Assembly: GCA_017506865.1 (NCBI GenBank)
Contig: JAFCMP010000457.1
Span: forward strand, 744,001-808,000
Source: Tribonema minus
Taxonomy: Eukaryota; Sar; Xanthophyceae; Tribonematales; Tribonemataceae
DNA: 64,000 bases
Direction: 5' to 3'
The notes below the pieces were generated by a model. That model did not search any database. It worked only from the letters and a program-made list of their open reading frames with translations, and was not told the origin of the DNA. Within the stretch, counting starts at the first letter, position 1. Each line of letters opens with the position of its first letter. Position numbers and translations under genes: made by a program. Positions 11,536 to 23,195 of this stretch are shown one piece after another.

Positions 11536-12650
11536 TACACTTGATGTGGTGTATATTACGTGAAGCTCTACACCGATGTAAGCCGCAGCCGTTGGCTGCT
11601 GAAACGTCGTTCATTCACCCTCAAGAGACCACGAGGAGGCTGCGCCAGGCTGCGCCAGGCGCATCTTCATGCGCCGACGCAACGTCACTAGGGCACATAC
11701 ATGCGCCTTAAAAGGCCTGCTCTCGGGCAGCGCGCACAACGCGCGCCAGAGTACACATGCACCCAATTGTGCGCACATGCTGGGCGTGTGAACAGTGTGT
11801 AATCAGTGGTCACCTGCAGCGCCAGCATGCTCTCGCTTGCAAAGGTGCAACTGATGGCAGGACCTCTAGGACGATGCTGCGAATTTCACCCATGTCTGGA
11901 TACGGGGGGCGGGAAGGGGAGCACAGAGGGATTCCCGCGATACATAACTATGGCGGACCCCGGTTGCTGCACCAGGGTATCCTGCCCTTGGCATGCAATG
12001 TCTGCTGCACACAAAGAGCTTTGAGCCAAGCCAGCAGGCGGTGAAGCTGATGCATGGCAAGCTGATGCGCCAGGCACCAGATCGTTGTTCCGTGTGCATC
12101 CTCTGTGTGCTGAGTGATGCCTAGCCTTGTGCACATCACACCTGCAAGTTGCCACATTGGCAGTGAATGTACATTTGCCAGGGCCTGCCAAGCAGGCGAC
12201 CTCTCCTGGCGCCTTGATAAATTATCAGTGTACAAGCCTCAGCCGGTGTGTCTGTTCTCCCATTGTGCAGTTTGCGGTCCCCAACCAATTTGGCGCCTTG
12301 CATGCTGTCGATATATGGCGCCATGTCAGTTCATGAATGTGTTTGCAAACTTGCCATCCGTGTATGTAGCTGCAAACGCTGACCTACCCAAATGCTGCAG
12401 CAGAAACAGCTACATAGGTACTGGAGGGTGCATCAAATTAGAGCTGGTGCGGTCATGAGGCACGCATACAACAAGTGGTGCCACTTCCCCGTGAATTGTG
12501 TCTTTGTAGCATGACGCGACCAGTAATATACCTGTGACATGATGATATCGATTTGTCACAATGCTGCACGACTGAGGCTGATGACAGCATGAAAGTCGCG
12601 AGGCGCCAAATTCAGCCGATAAAAGTCGAGAGGCGCCGATTTCAGGCGCG
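11536..12650. other. Intergenic region between Josephin and kinesin genes
   Basis: About 1.1 kb with no gene I can support. Short open frames on both strands lack any recognisable motif. Its right end should contain the kinesin promoter and includes the GGCGCCAAA-type sites listed separately. Confidence 0.5.
12289..12640. promoter_or_regulatory. E2F-like sites upstream of the kinesin gene
   Basis: TTTGGCGCC at 12289-12297, GGCGCCAAA at 12602-12610 and GGCGCCGAT at 12632-12640 match or nearly match the E2F/DP consensus TTTSSCGC in either orientation. The nearest site is about 11 bases before the kinesin ATG. Known plant and animal E2F targets include cell-cycle genes; regulation here is inference. 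Confidence 0.4.
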
Positions 12651-13289
12651 ATGCAGAATTTGACAGTTGGTAAATATTTCAAAAAACAGGCTCTTGTTGC
12701 GCTCGCACAGGCAGGTGCTGCAGCAGAGGCACCAAGAGAACAACTCCTTATGGGAGACTCTTTCATCAGGTCGCTCAGGGAGAGCAACAGGGTGTACCTG
12801 CCACCCACTACCCCAGCTCTGTCGCAGACAGCGGCAGCAGGCAAGAAGCGCAAATGCGTGCGCTTCAGCGAGGACGATGCAGAGAACGCGCCGCCGCAGC
12901 AACAGATGTCGAGCCGCAATGGTTCAAATGGCGATGGTGGCCGCTTTCAATGGGGGAGCGGCAACAGTCAACAGGGCACTACCGCTGCGGCAGCGAAGAG
13001 AGTCATCATTGAGAGCGCGCCGAGCAATGGACACGGAGGAGCTGCAGGCACAGGCGTTGGACAATTCTCTGTGGGAGTGAAGGAGGCGTCCTCTGCTGCA
13101 GTGCGCAGGACGTCCAGACCGGCCACGGGTGGAATTCCATCTGCCCCTGTGCGAGTTCGAACGCCTTGCAGAAGCAACAAACGACCACGGCAGGAGGAGC
13201 CCCCTCAGGTGCCTTTCCACCTGCATCCTCAGGCTCAGCAGCAGCACCGCCAGCACCAACAGCCGCTGCCACCGGTGCCGCCGCCGCCG

Positions 13290-13322
<33 letters not shown>

Positions 13323-16300
13323 GCGTTCAGGCACGCCCCCGCTCCATCAGCCGCCGCCGCGGTGCCGCTGCCGCCGCCGCAGCAACAGCTGCTGCCTGCA
13401 GCTACACCAGCCGACCACGGCATCGCGCTGCCGCCCGCAACGCGCACCTTGGTGCGCGCCACCGCCACCCCTCAGCGCCAGGCTGCTGCGCCGGCGTTAA
13501 CGGCGGCAACAGCAACCCCTATTGTGGGCGCGCGACTGGGGTTTGGCAGCGTGTTCGCCGCGTCGCCGCATATGCTCGGAGCGGCGCCGCCGCCGCCGAG
13601 GACGCCACCGTTGGCGTTCGCAAGCAGGGCGCTTGTTACTCTGCCGGAGGCGGCGGCGGCGGCGGCGTCAGAGCTGGAGGCGAGCAGGACAAACCCCTTT
13701 GCCAGCGCGAGGAAGGAGGAGAGGCAGGGCCCCGGCGCGAGCAGGCTCGCAATCAGGTGCGCATGAAGTTGGGTGCGTAAGGTGACTGCCAGGCTGCAAT
13801 ATGTGCGCATACATCGGTGTGTGAAACTGATTCTGGTACTTTTTGGGACTCTGATGTGTTGTTTCATGGGCAGTGGCGGGTGAAACTGTCGACTCCGAGC
13901 GACTATGGTGTCAGCTTGCATGCTGCACAGACAACGTGGGCACCGAAGGCAAGAGGTGCAGGATCACCACCACGTCCACTAATGTGTGTAAATGTACATC
14001 CTGCTTACATGGCATGATTTTGCTCTGACTCATTAGACGTGGTGGGCACTGACCGACGAATATAAATGCGCTCTTCCCATTGCCGCAGTGGCACCTCCGA
14101 TGGCGCCAGGGACAACCCGCAAGACGACGCGCTGTCACCCGCCGCGGCCACGTTCGCCGCCACCGCCGCGCCAGCCCCGCTGACTGCTGCAACCTCCAGC
14201 CAGCGAGAGCAGGCGCTGCTGCCGCTGCCGCCGCCGCCGCTGCTGCACGACCCCGCGACGGCCGCGCAGCTGCGCGCCGCGCTCGCCGCCTTGGCCGACC
14301 AGCGCCGCACCATCACCACGATGGTCGCCATGGCATCGCGTCTGGAGGCGGCGCCGGTGGAAGCGCAGTTAACATGCAGCGGCAGCGGTGATACGATTGG
14401 TGGCGGCGGCGGCGGCAGTGGCGGCGACGGCGACCAGAACGCGCTGCGGCAGCGCCTCGAGGAGGTGCAGGCTAAGGTAGGGAGCTTTCCGTCGGACAAC
14501 ACACGACCGCAGGCGTGCGAGATGACCACGTATGGCGATTGAGATATGCGCATGCGCGCAAGGCGCTGCCCGGCGCGCACAGCCCCAGTTGTGCAGGCCT
14601 GCCACACCCAGGCCACCCAGCTGCACAAATGACCCCCCCCCCCCCTCGCTCCCCCAGGTTACCTCACTCGAGGCAGAGAAAGTGGGGCTGAGCGTCAAGC
14701 TAGCGCCCCTGGAGGACCAGCTGCGCGAGCGCAGCGCCGCGTGGCGCGAGGAGCGCGCGCAGCTGGCGGCGCGCATGGCGGCGGCGGAGGCGGCGGCGGC
14801 CGCGGCCGCAGCGCGCGCGGACGCAAGCGAGCGCGGCCGCGCGGCGCTGGACGCGGAGCGCGGCGAGCTGAACGGCGAGCTGCGGCGGCTGCGGCGCGAG
14901 GCGGAGGAGCGCGACACGCGCACGTCGGAGGCGCTGTGGCAGCGCTCGATCGCGGCGATGCGCGTGACGGAGGCGCAGGGCAAGGTGAGGGGGGGGGGGG
15001 GAGGGGGGTGCACGTAAGGGGGGCGAGGGGCAGGCGTTGAGGTTGCGCCGCTGTGAGCGCGCTGCGGCGTCGCTCCGTTGCGTGGCTGGCCGCGGTCGAC
15101 AATGAGCGGCATGCGCTGCTGCATGAGCGGGCACCAGCCCGTCGACACTGTCACCTCGTGCAGGTGAAGCACACACAGACATGCCAGGCAGGACTCGTGA
15201 CTTGCGGTGGCTACTTGTCCGGAGCACCATGGCGCCGCTCAGTGCTGCGGTGATGCTCAACTGAAGCTCAGCAGTGTTGCTTGCCCACGCGACTGACGCA
15301 TGAGCGCGTGATCGCACAGCGTGGCCTCAGATGTCTGTTGATGTGCGCAGCGCCACGAGACATGCAGTGCTCGCCGAACCCCAACCCTGACCCCAGGGCA
15401 CGTGGTGCCGCCACCGTTGAAGCCCCTGTGAGGCCAGTCAGCGCAGCGCGGCGCCGCCCCATGCGGCTCTGGCGCGCAGCTCGAGTCGCGGTTAGGGAAC
15501 CAATCTAGCATAAAAGAGCCACGACACGTCACACAAGGACGCACGCAGGCACCGCCCACACGCTCCCGCGCCGCCGCCGCCGTCGCCGCAGGAGCTGGAC
15601 GAGGCGCGCGCCGCAGCGGAGCGTCACCGCAGGGCGGCGATCCATGCCGCTCTGACGCGCAGCGTGTATCGCGGCTATGGATCAAATCTAGCATGTGGAC
15701 CAGCCTATGGTTTATTTCAATAACTCACTCGAATCGCGCGCGCTGTCGCTTGCAGGAGCTGGACGAGGCGCGCGCCGCCGCGGAGCGTCACCGCAGGGCG
15801 GCGGAGGCGCTGGCGGCGGAGCTGGCGCCGCTGCGCGAGGAGGCGCCCGCGCTGCGCGCGCGGCTGGCGGAGGCGGAGCGGCGCGCACTGCGCGCGCAGG
15901 CGGCGGAGGGGGAAGCGAGGTGATTGGGGTTTTGCAGTGTACGCCGTGCGAAGTTGTAGTGGCGGGTCGCGGAGCTTCGCAGGGTGAGGGAGGGGCTGTG
16001 TGGCGGAGGCGGCGGCGCACGGGTAGGTGTGCTGCGCAGCCTGCGCAGGCCGGGAGGCGTGAGGTCGCCCGCACAGCAGAGGGGCAGCGAGGTCTTGTAC
16101 GTCTGCACGTAAACAGTCGCATGCAGTGGCCGCCGCAACAGTCATCTGCACAAAGGGAGCTGAAGGCTGCGTGCACAGGGGGGTGTAGGACAAGCGTGCG
16201 CGCGGGCACCGCTTGTAATTATTACGGTTGGCCGTGGCATGAGCACCCAGCGGAGCGGCGCACGCGGCCACGAGTGCAGGCGCCGTGGCACTCACCGCGC

Positions 16301-19300
16301 TGCTCCAGACTTCTTTTTCCCATCTTCGCTGCCCCTGAAAATTCTGGGGGCATTATGCATGCGCTGCGTGGGGCGCGCCTGCCCGCATTCAACTCTTCAC
16401 ACCCTGCAATCAGTCAGAGATTTCTTTTGCGTCGGGCACTTCCGGCGACCTCCCCAAGAATCACATGATTATCATAATATGTTTACTCATGTGTACACGC
16501 AGGCGCCGCGCCCCCAACGCGCCGCCGCCCTGCGCGCCCGCTAACTGCCGCACGCGGATCACCGCTCACCCCCCCCCCCCCCCCCTCTTGCGCGCTATAC
16601 TGCCCCCCCCCTCCGCAGGGACGCGTGCACGCGCCTGGACGTCCTCATGCACGAGTTCGAGGCGACCAACGCCTCCATGCAGGCCGTGCGGACGGAGGCA
16701 GCGGAGGCGCGCAGCGCGGCGCGCGCCGCCGCCGCGCGCTGCGCGCAGCTCGAGGCGCAGCTGCAGTCTGCGGTGGCGGCGGGCGTGCGCGCCGGCGAGC
16801 GGCCGGATGGTGGTGGTGATGACGATGATGCTCAGCAGCTGTGGCGCGAGCAGCAGCAGCGCGCGGAGGCGCTGGTGCAGCTGGTGGAGGCGGGGAGGGT
16901 GAGTTGGGGTTTGGTGAAGTTCAAGTTATTGTGAGGGTAAGAATTGACAGGATTGACATAGGCTGCATGTTGATGATATTGCACCGTGAAGGGCGGCTTT
17001 GGGCGGTTGTTGCTGCTTGAGGTAGGAGCGGGAGGGCTGTGCCGCGTCTCCGCTTTTGGGAATGCTCTCAGGGGAAGATGCGTTCGTGAGGATGGCTTGA
17101 CCTGAATTCCTGCGGCAGTGACGTGTGCAAAACGTAGCGAGGTACGCATAAGCTACGCCTTGCTGAGCACTTGCGCCCCGTAATTCGTCGCCCGCACGGT
17201 CAGGCCGTGCAGGCCCTCTCACCCCCCTCTGCCCGCGCGCTGCCCCCCCCCCCCCCCCCCCCTGCCCTCCCCTCCCCTCCCTTCCCGCCAACCCCCCCCG
17301 CAACAGTCATCTGACCGCGTCCGCTGTGCCCCCCCCCTCCCCCCCCTTCAACCCCACCCACGCCTCTCCCGCAGGCGCGCATCGAGGAGCTGGAGGCAGC
17401 GCTGGCCGCCGCCGACGCGCGCCGCCGCGCCATGCACAACCAGCTGCAAGACCTGCGCGGCAGCGTCCGCGTCTTTGTGCGCACGCGCCCATTCCTGCCA
17501 GGCGATAACGAAACGCCGCCGCCGCCGGGTGCGCACGCGGCGGTGCGCTGCAGCAGCGACGCCGTGACGGTCGTGGCCCCTGGCGGCAGCAGCAGCAGCG
17601 GCGGCGGCGGCGCGGCGCAGAGCTTTGTGTTCGACCGGGTGTTTGCGCCGTCCGCCGGGCAGGAGGACGTGTTCCGGTACGTGCTCGGCTGCGCGTGCTC
17701 GTTCATGTCTGCGGCGGTCACTCGCTCCTTGCGCGCAACATAGGATGACGCCGTCCGTGCCGCTGCACACTTTGCGTATCATCGCTCGCTCCGAGACAGT
17801 CAATTCAAGTGCGTGCTTGTTGCCGCTCTTTGTGCGTTGTGTGAGAGTGCGCAGGGAGGTGAGCGAGTTTGTGCAGAGCGCGCTGGACGGCTACAAGGTC
17901 TGCCTCTTCAGCTACGGGCAGACGGGCAGCGGCAAGACGTGGACACTGCAGGTGACCTAGTAGTAGCCCAGCATTAACCCTAGCAGGGGAAGCGTAATTC
18001 ACGGCAAGTGACCTAGTAATGCAGCACTGACCGTAGCAGGGGCATGTGTATTTCATGGCAAGTGACCTAGTAACCCAGCACTGACCCTAGCAGGGGGATG
18101 CGTAGTTCATGGCAAGTGACCTAGTAAACCAGCACTGCCCTAGCACGGGATGCGTAGTTCATGGCAAGACGTGGACGCTGCCGGTGACCTAGCAGTAACG
18201 CGGCACTAACCGTAGCAGAGGACTTGTAGCTCGTGCCACGTTGCAACCTATATCATGCTATGCGCACTTGCAGGTGCTCATGACGCATCGGCTGCCCTGG
18301 CGGAGCGCTGCGCACACCCCCTGAGCTGAGCACTGTGCACGTGCCCCGTCCGCACCAAACGCTTCGCAGTTGCCCCCTTAGCTGAGCACCCTGCATCTGC
18401 ACCCCCTCCTCGTCTGAGCACTGGGCATCCACCCTATTGACTGAGTGCTGGGCATCTTGGCTGAGCGCTGTGCATGGGCCCTCTAGGCTGAGCGCTGGGC
18501 ATCCGCCCTCTCGGCTGAGCGCTGCGCATGGGCCCTCTAGGCTGAGCGCTGCGCATCCGCCCTCCCGGCTGAGCGCTGGGCATCTGCCCTGTGTCAGCTG
18601 AGCGCTGTGCATCCGCCCTCTTGACTGAGCGCTGCGCGTGTGGTTTTCTCAGTTTCTCATCAAAACTCTGCGCATCCGTTTCTCCTCGCGCCCGCCGCGC
18701 AGGGGTCCGGGCGCGGCAGCCTGCGCGGCATCACGCCGCGCGCGGTGGAGCAGATCCTGCTGAGCGTGCGCGCGCTGCGGGAGCGCCACTGGCACTACGA
18801 CCTCGAGGTCTCCTTCATGGAGATCTACAATGAGCAGGTGAGGGGCGGCGGGCACCGACCATCTGCAGCAGCTCCGCTGCCGCGAGCGCGCGCGGGTGCT
18901 GGTGCGACGCTGATGCCATGTCAGTCAGGCTGCTACTAAAAGCAATTATTTTAATCAAGTAATAAGCTCGTACTTGTGCCATCCATTGCCCCCTGACTGA
19001 CCCCACCTCCCCCATCAGCTCTGCCAAGTGAGCCATGCGCCGCCGCAACTGCGCCTGCAGCGGCGCCGCGCACTCGCATCTCACGCACGCGCCGCTGCTC
19101 TTCCGCAACCAACACAGCTGTCAAACTCTCACAGCCGCATCTCCCGATCGCGCCGTCCGCAGCTGCGCGACCTTCTGTGCGCCTCCTCCGAGCCCGCCGC
19201 GCGCGCCGCACAGCAGCAGCAGCAGGGCTCGTGGGGCGGCGGCGGCAGGAGCGGCGGCGGCGGCGGCGGCGCTGCAGCACCAGCCAAGCTGTCCATCAAG

Positions 19301-21803
19301 CGCGGCGCCGACGGCGGCATGGAGGTGGCAGGGCTCAGCAGACACGCCGTCGACATGGAGGATCAGGAGCGTGGGCTGCGCCAGCTGGAGGTGCTCATGG
19401 GTGAGTCTGAGCGCTGCTGTGGGGGCCTGACAGCAGCGGCAGCGGCAGGAAGTGAGGGGATGAGCAGGCGCGTGCTGCCATCCGTGAAGCAGAAGTGTAT
19501 GGATGTATGAAACGCAATGCATTTGTGCACAGCGCGGCGTTTTGCCTGGCGTCGTGACTGTGTGGTCTCGCGACGGCGCGAGGAGCGAGCGGACGCGCGG
19601 CGCGAGATGTGTGTTTGCGCTGAGCGTTGTCATGGGCGTTCTGTCCCTCGTCGCTTGTCTGCCGTGTAGCTGTGAGCACGCTGTGTTTGCCGGTGATGAG
19701 CGCCGTGCTGGTGGAGAGTCACCCCCATATCACACGTGTGCGCCGCCACTGTGCGTTGCTTGCCTTGCTGATGCTTCACCACTGCCTCTCATGTCTATCC
19801 TCCATTGCTGACGCTGCATCATTGGCTCGTGTGTTTCCTCGCTCGCTGATGCTGCGATGACACCAGCTCATTCCTTCGTGATCACTGGCTCGTATCTTTC
19901 CTCCGTTGCTGACACTGGTCTTCCCCCGCTGTCTCCGTCTCCCGCGCAGCGATGGCGCAGCGCACGCGGAGCACTGCGCGGACGGAGATGAACGCGCAGT
20001 CGTCACGCAGCCACAGCATTTTCACCCTATGGCTCAAGGGCACCAGCCAGGTATGGGCACACTGCGAGGCTCAGTGGAGCGCGTTGAGAACTTGCTGCGC
20101 TTTTTGAGGCCTTTGAGCTTGCCGCACAGGACTTGTACGTAAGCTGTGCGCGGCTTTGAGGTGACAAGTTGTCAGTCACCAGCTGCATCAAATAATTCAT
20201 GGTGCAGTGTTGAGAACGAGAGGTATGAGGGTGCACGAGCCTCATGATCCATGAAGCTTTCACATGGTCGCACACACACTTGTGCTGTGCTCTGTATGCA
20301 CTTCTCAGACATGGTCATCTCTGACATGGTGGCACACACAGTTGTGCTGTGCTCTGTATGCATTTATCAGGTATGGTCATGTCTGACATTGTCGCCACGT
20401 ACACTTAGAGCCTGTGCTCTTCGAGATTCTGTTTCAAAGTCTGGTGTCTGCTTGCGCGCTGCATAAGACACAAGCACCCGCAGCCCCTGCAAACCCTGCT
20501 CCAATCTCTGAAGCCAGCCGCCCGTGCCTCAACCTCAACTTGAACTTCACCCCCCCTCCCCCCGCGCAGGAGACGCGCACGACGCTGCGGGGTGTCCTGC
20601 ACCTGGTCGACCTCGCAGGCAGCGAGCGCCTCGACCGCTCCGGCGCGGCGCGCGACGCGCAGCAGCTGCGCGAGACGCAGGCCATTAACAAGTCGCTCAG
20701 CTGCCTCGCGGACGTCTTTGCGGCGCTCGGCAGCAAGGCGTCGCACACGCCGTTCCGCAACAGCAAGCTCACGTACCTGCTGCAGGTGCGTGCGCGCGCG
20801 ATGCTGCGCGGCCGCGCCGGTAGCGCTTCCGCAGCCGTTCGCGTGATGCGTCGGCGGCTGTGAGCGCGTCTGCGTTATGCGACAGGCTTCTGCAGCCGTT
20901 CACCCGATGCGTCAGCGGTTGTGAGCGCATTTGCGTTTTGTGACGGGCGCGGGCATCAGCAAGGCACTGCTCAGAAACATGCGCACACGCGCTGTCCGGC
21001 ATTGGCGAGCTTTTCTTGACTGCAAGCTGAGGCACGCTGCGGCTGATGAGTCGTGGCTCAACCATTGTTCCAGCCCGACAGCTATTTATAATGGTTCGTG
21101 TTTTGCGCCATGCAGTGCAGGCGCTGTTCTGCAGCAAGGAGCTGCCACCTGCTGGCCGCGCAGAATGAGTCAGGCTGCTGTCAAGTTGCAGTGCACGTAT
21201 AGGTTCACATTTCTCCGTGTATCGTCTGCATGCGCTGGCAGTACAGACCATGACGCAACAAACACTGAACCAATCACATCAGTGATTGTCGCAGCTCATG
21301 TATGTGCCGTTGCCGCCGCTGCTGCTGTCGCTGCCGCCCCTTGATATGCTGGCGCGCTGTTGCAGGACTGCCTGAGCGGTGAGGGCAAGGCGCTCATGAT
21401 GGTCAACTTGAGCCCCACGGCTGCGTCCGTGCCCGAAACATTGTGCAGCCTCAGGTAAGGCTGGCCGCTTCTTCTTTCTTGCACGTGACACACTGTCATA
21501 CATGGAATGACACATGGCATGCATTTCGCATACTTGGCATATCGATATGCGTGCACCAAGTGCTTGCCGCTGGCCCCTTGCCCACATTTTTGCCTGGCCG
21601 GCAGCGCGCCTCAAGCATGCCCCTGCACAGTGTCTGTGAGGTTGTGACGTGTGTTTCATGTACGATCTGTGCGTCTGTTGTGGTCATGCCTCACTCCAAG
21701 CACACTCATCTGTGTGTGCAGGTTTGCGGGGCAGGTGAGCCAGGTGGAGCTGGGGAAGGCCACCCGTCAAGTCAGTTTCAGGGCGCAGAGCTCAACCAAA
21801 TGA
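12651..21803 (+). CDS. Kinesin-14 family motor (C-terminal motor domain)
   Basis: Microtubule motor, probably minus-end directed, acting in the spindle or on cargo. Thirteen exons: 12651-13756, 14089-14476, 14658-14984, 15756-15919, 16619-16898, 17375-17676, 17855-17951, 18703-18837, 19163-19400, 19950-20050, 20570-20785, 21366-21454, 21722-21803. Phases agree throughout, giving 1,174 residues. The first 500 or so are low-complexity tail with a basic KKRKCVRF patch and polyQ/polyP. About 520-780 is alanine/arginine/glutamate-rich coiled coil. The neck [16 protein letters not shown] (from about 779) is typical of kinesin-14. P-loop GQTGSGKT 877-884, switch I NAQSSRSH 1027-1034, switch II DLAGSE 1060-1065. 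It ends [13 protein letters not shown] plus a short tail. Glycine-rich insert in exon 9. The donor after 15919 (GTGATT) is weak. The tail exon is the least certain part. Confidence 0.93.
15450..15803 (+). repeat. Duplicated intron tail plus head of kinesin exon 4
   Basis: The first 48 bases of exon 4 (encoding [16 protein letters not shown]) and their CAG acceptor occur twice, at 15592-15639 and 15756-15803, with one mismatch seen in the exon part. The intron sequence before each copy is also shared (ATGCGGCTCTGGCGCGCAG and ATGCCGCTCTGACGCGCAG; both units contain AATCTAGCA). The left copy has no donor and lies 164 bases away, so reading through would break the frame. I regard it as a non-coding duplicate. 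Confidence 0.85.
17941..18245 (+). repeat. Tandem copies of kinesin exon 7 end and donor
   Basis: The exon end GGCAAGACGTGGACACTGCAG and the intron start GTGACCTAG recur. A near-complete copy (GGCAAGACGTGGACGCTGCCGGTGACCTAG) is at about 18160-18190. Shorter ones that keep GGCAAGTGACCTAGTAA plus CAGCACTGACCCTAGCAGGGG recur near 18002, 18057 and 18112. Period is about 54 bases. Confidence 0.85.
18297..18655. repeat. CTGAGCGCTG minisatellite in kinesin intron 7
   Basis: About ten imperfect copies of a unit of 27-30 bases, with core GGCTGAGCGCTGSGCATCCGCCCTC. It sits between the P-loop exon and the next motor exon. No relation to the flanking exons is visible. Confidence 0.85.
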
Positions 21804-23195
21804 GACTGGCATCCTTGCGGGTTATCATGGTGTATGTCAATGTAACTTAAAATACACTGTTGTGTTCACCACCACTTGGAGCCTTGTTTCTTTTCCAGTG
21901 TCGTTGCATGCCCTGATTCTGGCTGCATCTGTACGGGTCTGAGACGTGCACGCCTTCAATGTACTTCTAGTAGTTTTCCACTTCACAGCATGTCACATAC
22001 TGCGCTGTGCGACCCGAGCTCACTGAGGCTCAAGGGGTCAGTGCCTTTCTTGCAGAAACGTGGCGATTTGCCGCATGTCATTTTTGGGCGTACTGTAGGT
22101 AGGGTAAATGAGCGTAATGACAAAGTGGCTTCATAAACTGGCATCTGAAGATGTGGGTGTGATGAAAGTTATGTGTGGGTGGTGGGCGAGGTGTGTGGTG
22201 GGAAGGGGAGTGGGGGGGGGGAGTGGAGTATTGGTGCGAAGCAAAGCGTGCAGAGAGGTGAAAATTTCTATCCTATTGCGGTACTACTCTAAAGCGCACT
22301 ACGCTCTATGTATGCTGGTGTCACGAGGGCCGCCCGCAACAGATTGCCGAAACTCGTCTTCAATGAGGGTCACTCATCTCAAGTGAGGATCACCACTCCA
22401 ATCGTCCGAGGACGTGGAGTGGGTCACCGCACTGTCGAAGGACCGGCACAAGAGCTGTCCGGGGGTGGTACCCTCATCAAATATGTACATTCGATGTACA
22501 TGAGATAGATGCACTTCATTGATATGAGTGCTTCAGCTTTTTTCACCCTCTGCACGTTCTACCACGATTTCTATGTGCCGCTGCATTAAGCAAGCCGTGT
22601 GAAAGAGCAAACCACTCACAAATCATGATCATCCCTCTGGGACGTAACCGCTTATGACCAGCCCGCAATTTCTATCTGTGGTACGTAGAAGCCTTCGTGC
22701 TCGGCCACTGGCACGATGCGTTGACACAAGATTAAGCTCTGCGGTGATCAACGCGACTGAAGGTCCACTCGGCGATTCGTCAGAAAAAGTTTGTCATACA
22801 TGCGGTGACTTATAGATCGATCTGGTCGCTGCACCCGGCCCCCAGGCGCCACGATGTCAATCGATGCAGCGCCCAGGTGTCGTCGATATGTCGTACAGTA
22901 CATGTATTGACTCATTTGTCGTTGATGCAACGCCACGCCCCTGTCATTTGGCAGGTACCGAGATGCCGCACCGACAACACCTAGGCGCACAGCACCACGC
23001 GGTGGGCTCTGGAAGTTGTCTCAAGCAGGCGGCCGAGCTACTGGTGACATCAGATGTAAATATGAGCGCTTGCGCAAGACGCAGCTCACCCTACCCCAAT
23101 TGGCAAGGCCGTCTCATAGAGAAACCGTTACTTTCCGTGGAGTTGAAGTTGGAATGAAAACTTGAAGATCTGGATGAAGAGAGAAGGTGTGCGAC
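21804..23195. other. Intergenic region, kinesin to ankyrin gene
   Basis: About 1.4 kb, more AT-rich than the genes around it. No open frame here has a recognisable domain. The left end should hold the kinesin 3' UTR and the right end the promoter of the ankyrin gene. Confidence 0.5.

Noticed and set aside
13166-13780. Alternative frames of 100-200 residues across the kinesin tail exon
   Set aside because: The tail is GCN/CAG-rich, so all frames stay open; only the 12651 frame joins the later exons in phase.
14369-15172. 267-residue minus-strand frame opposite kinesin coiled-coil exons
   Set aside because: Serine/alanine/arginine-rich shadow of a GC-rich coding strand, without any motif.
15592-15639. 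Upstream copy of the kinesin exon 4 head as a real alternative exon
   Set aside because: It lacks a donor, and the 164-base offset breaks the frame if read through.
18297-18655. Regular repeats reminiscent of a CRISPR array
   Set aside because: Direct tandem units without unique spacers, inside a eukaryotic intron.
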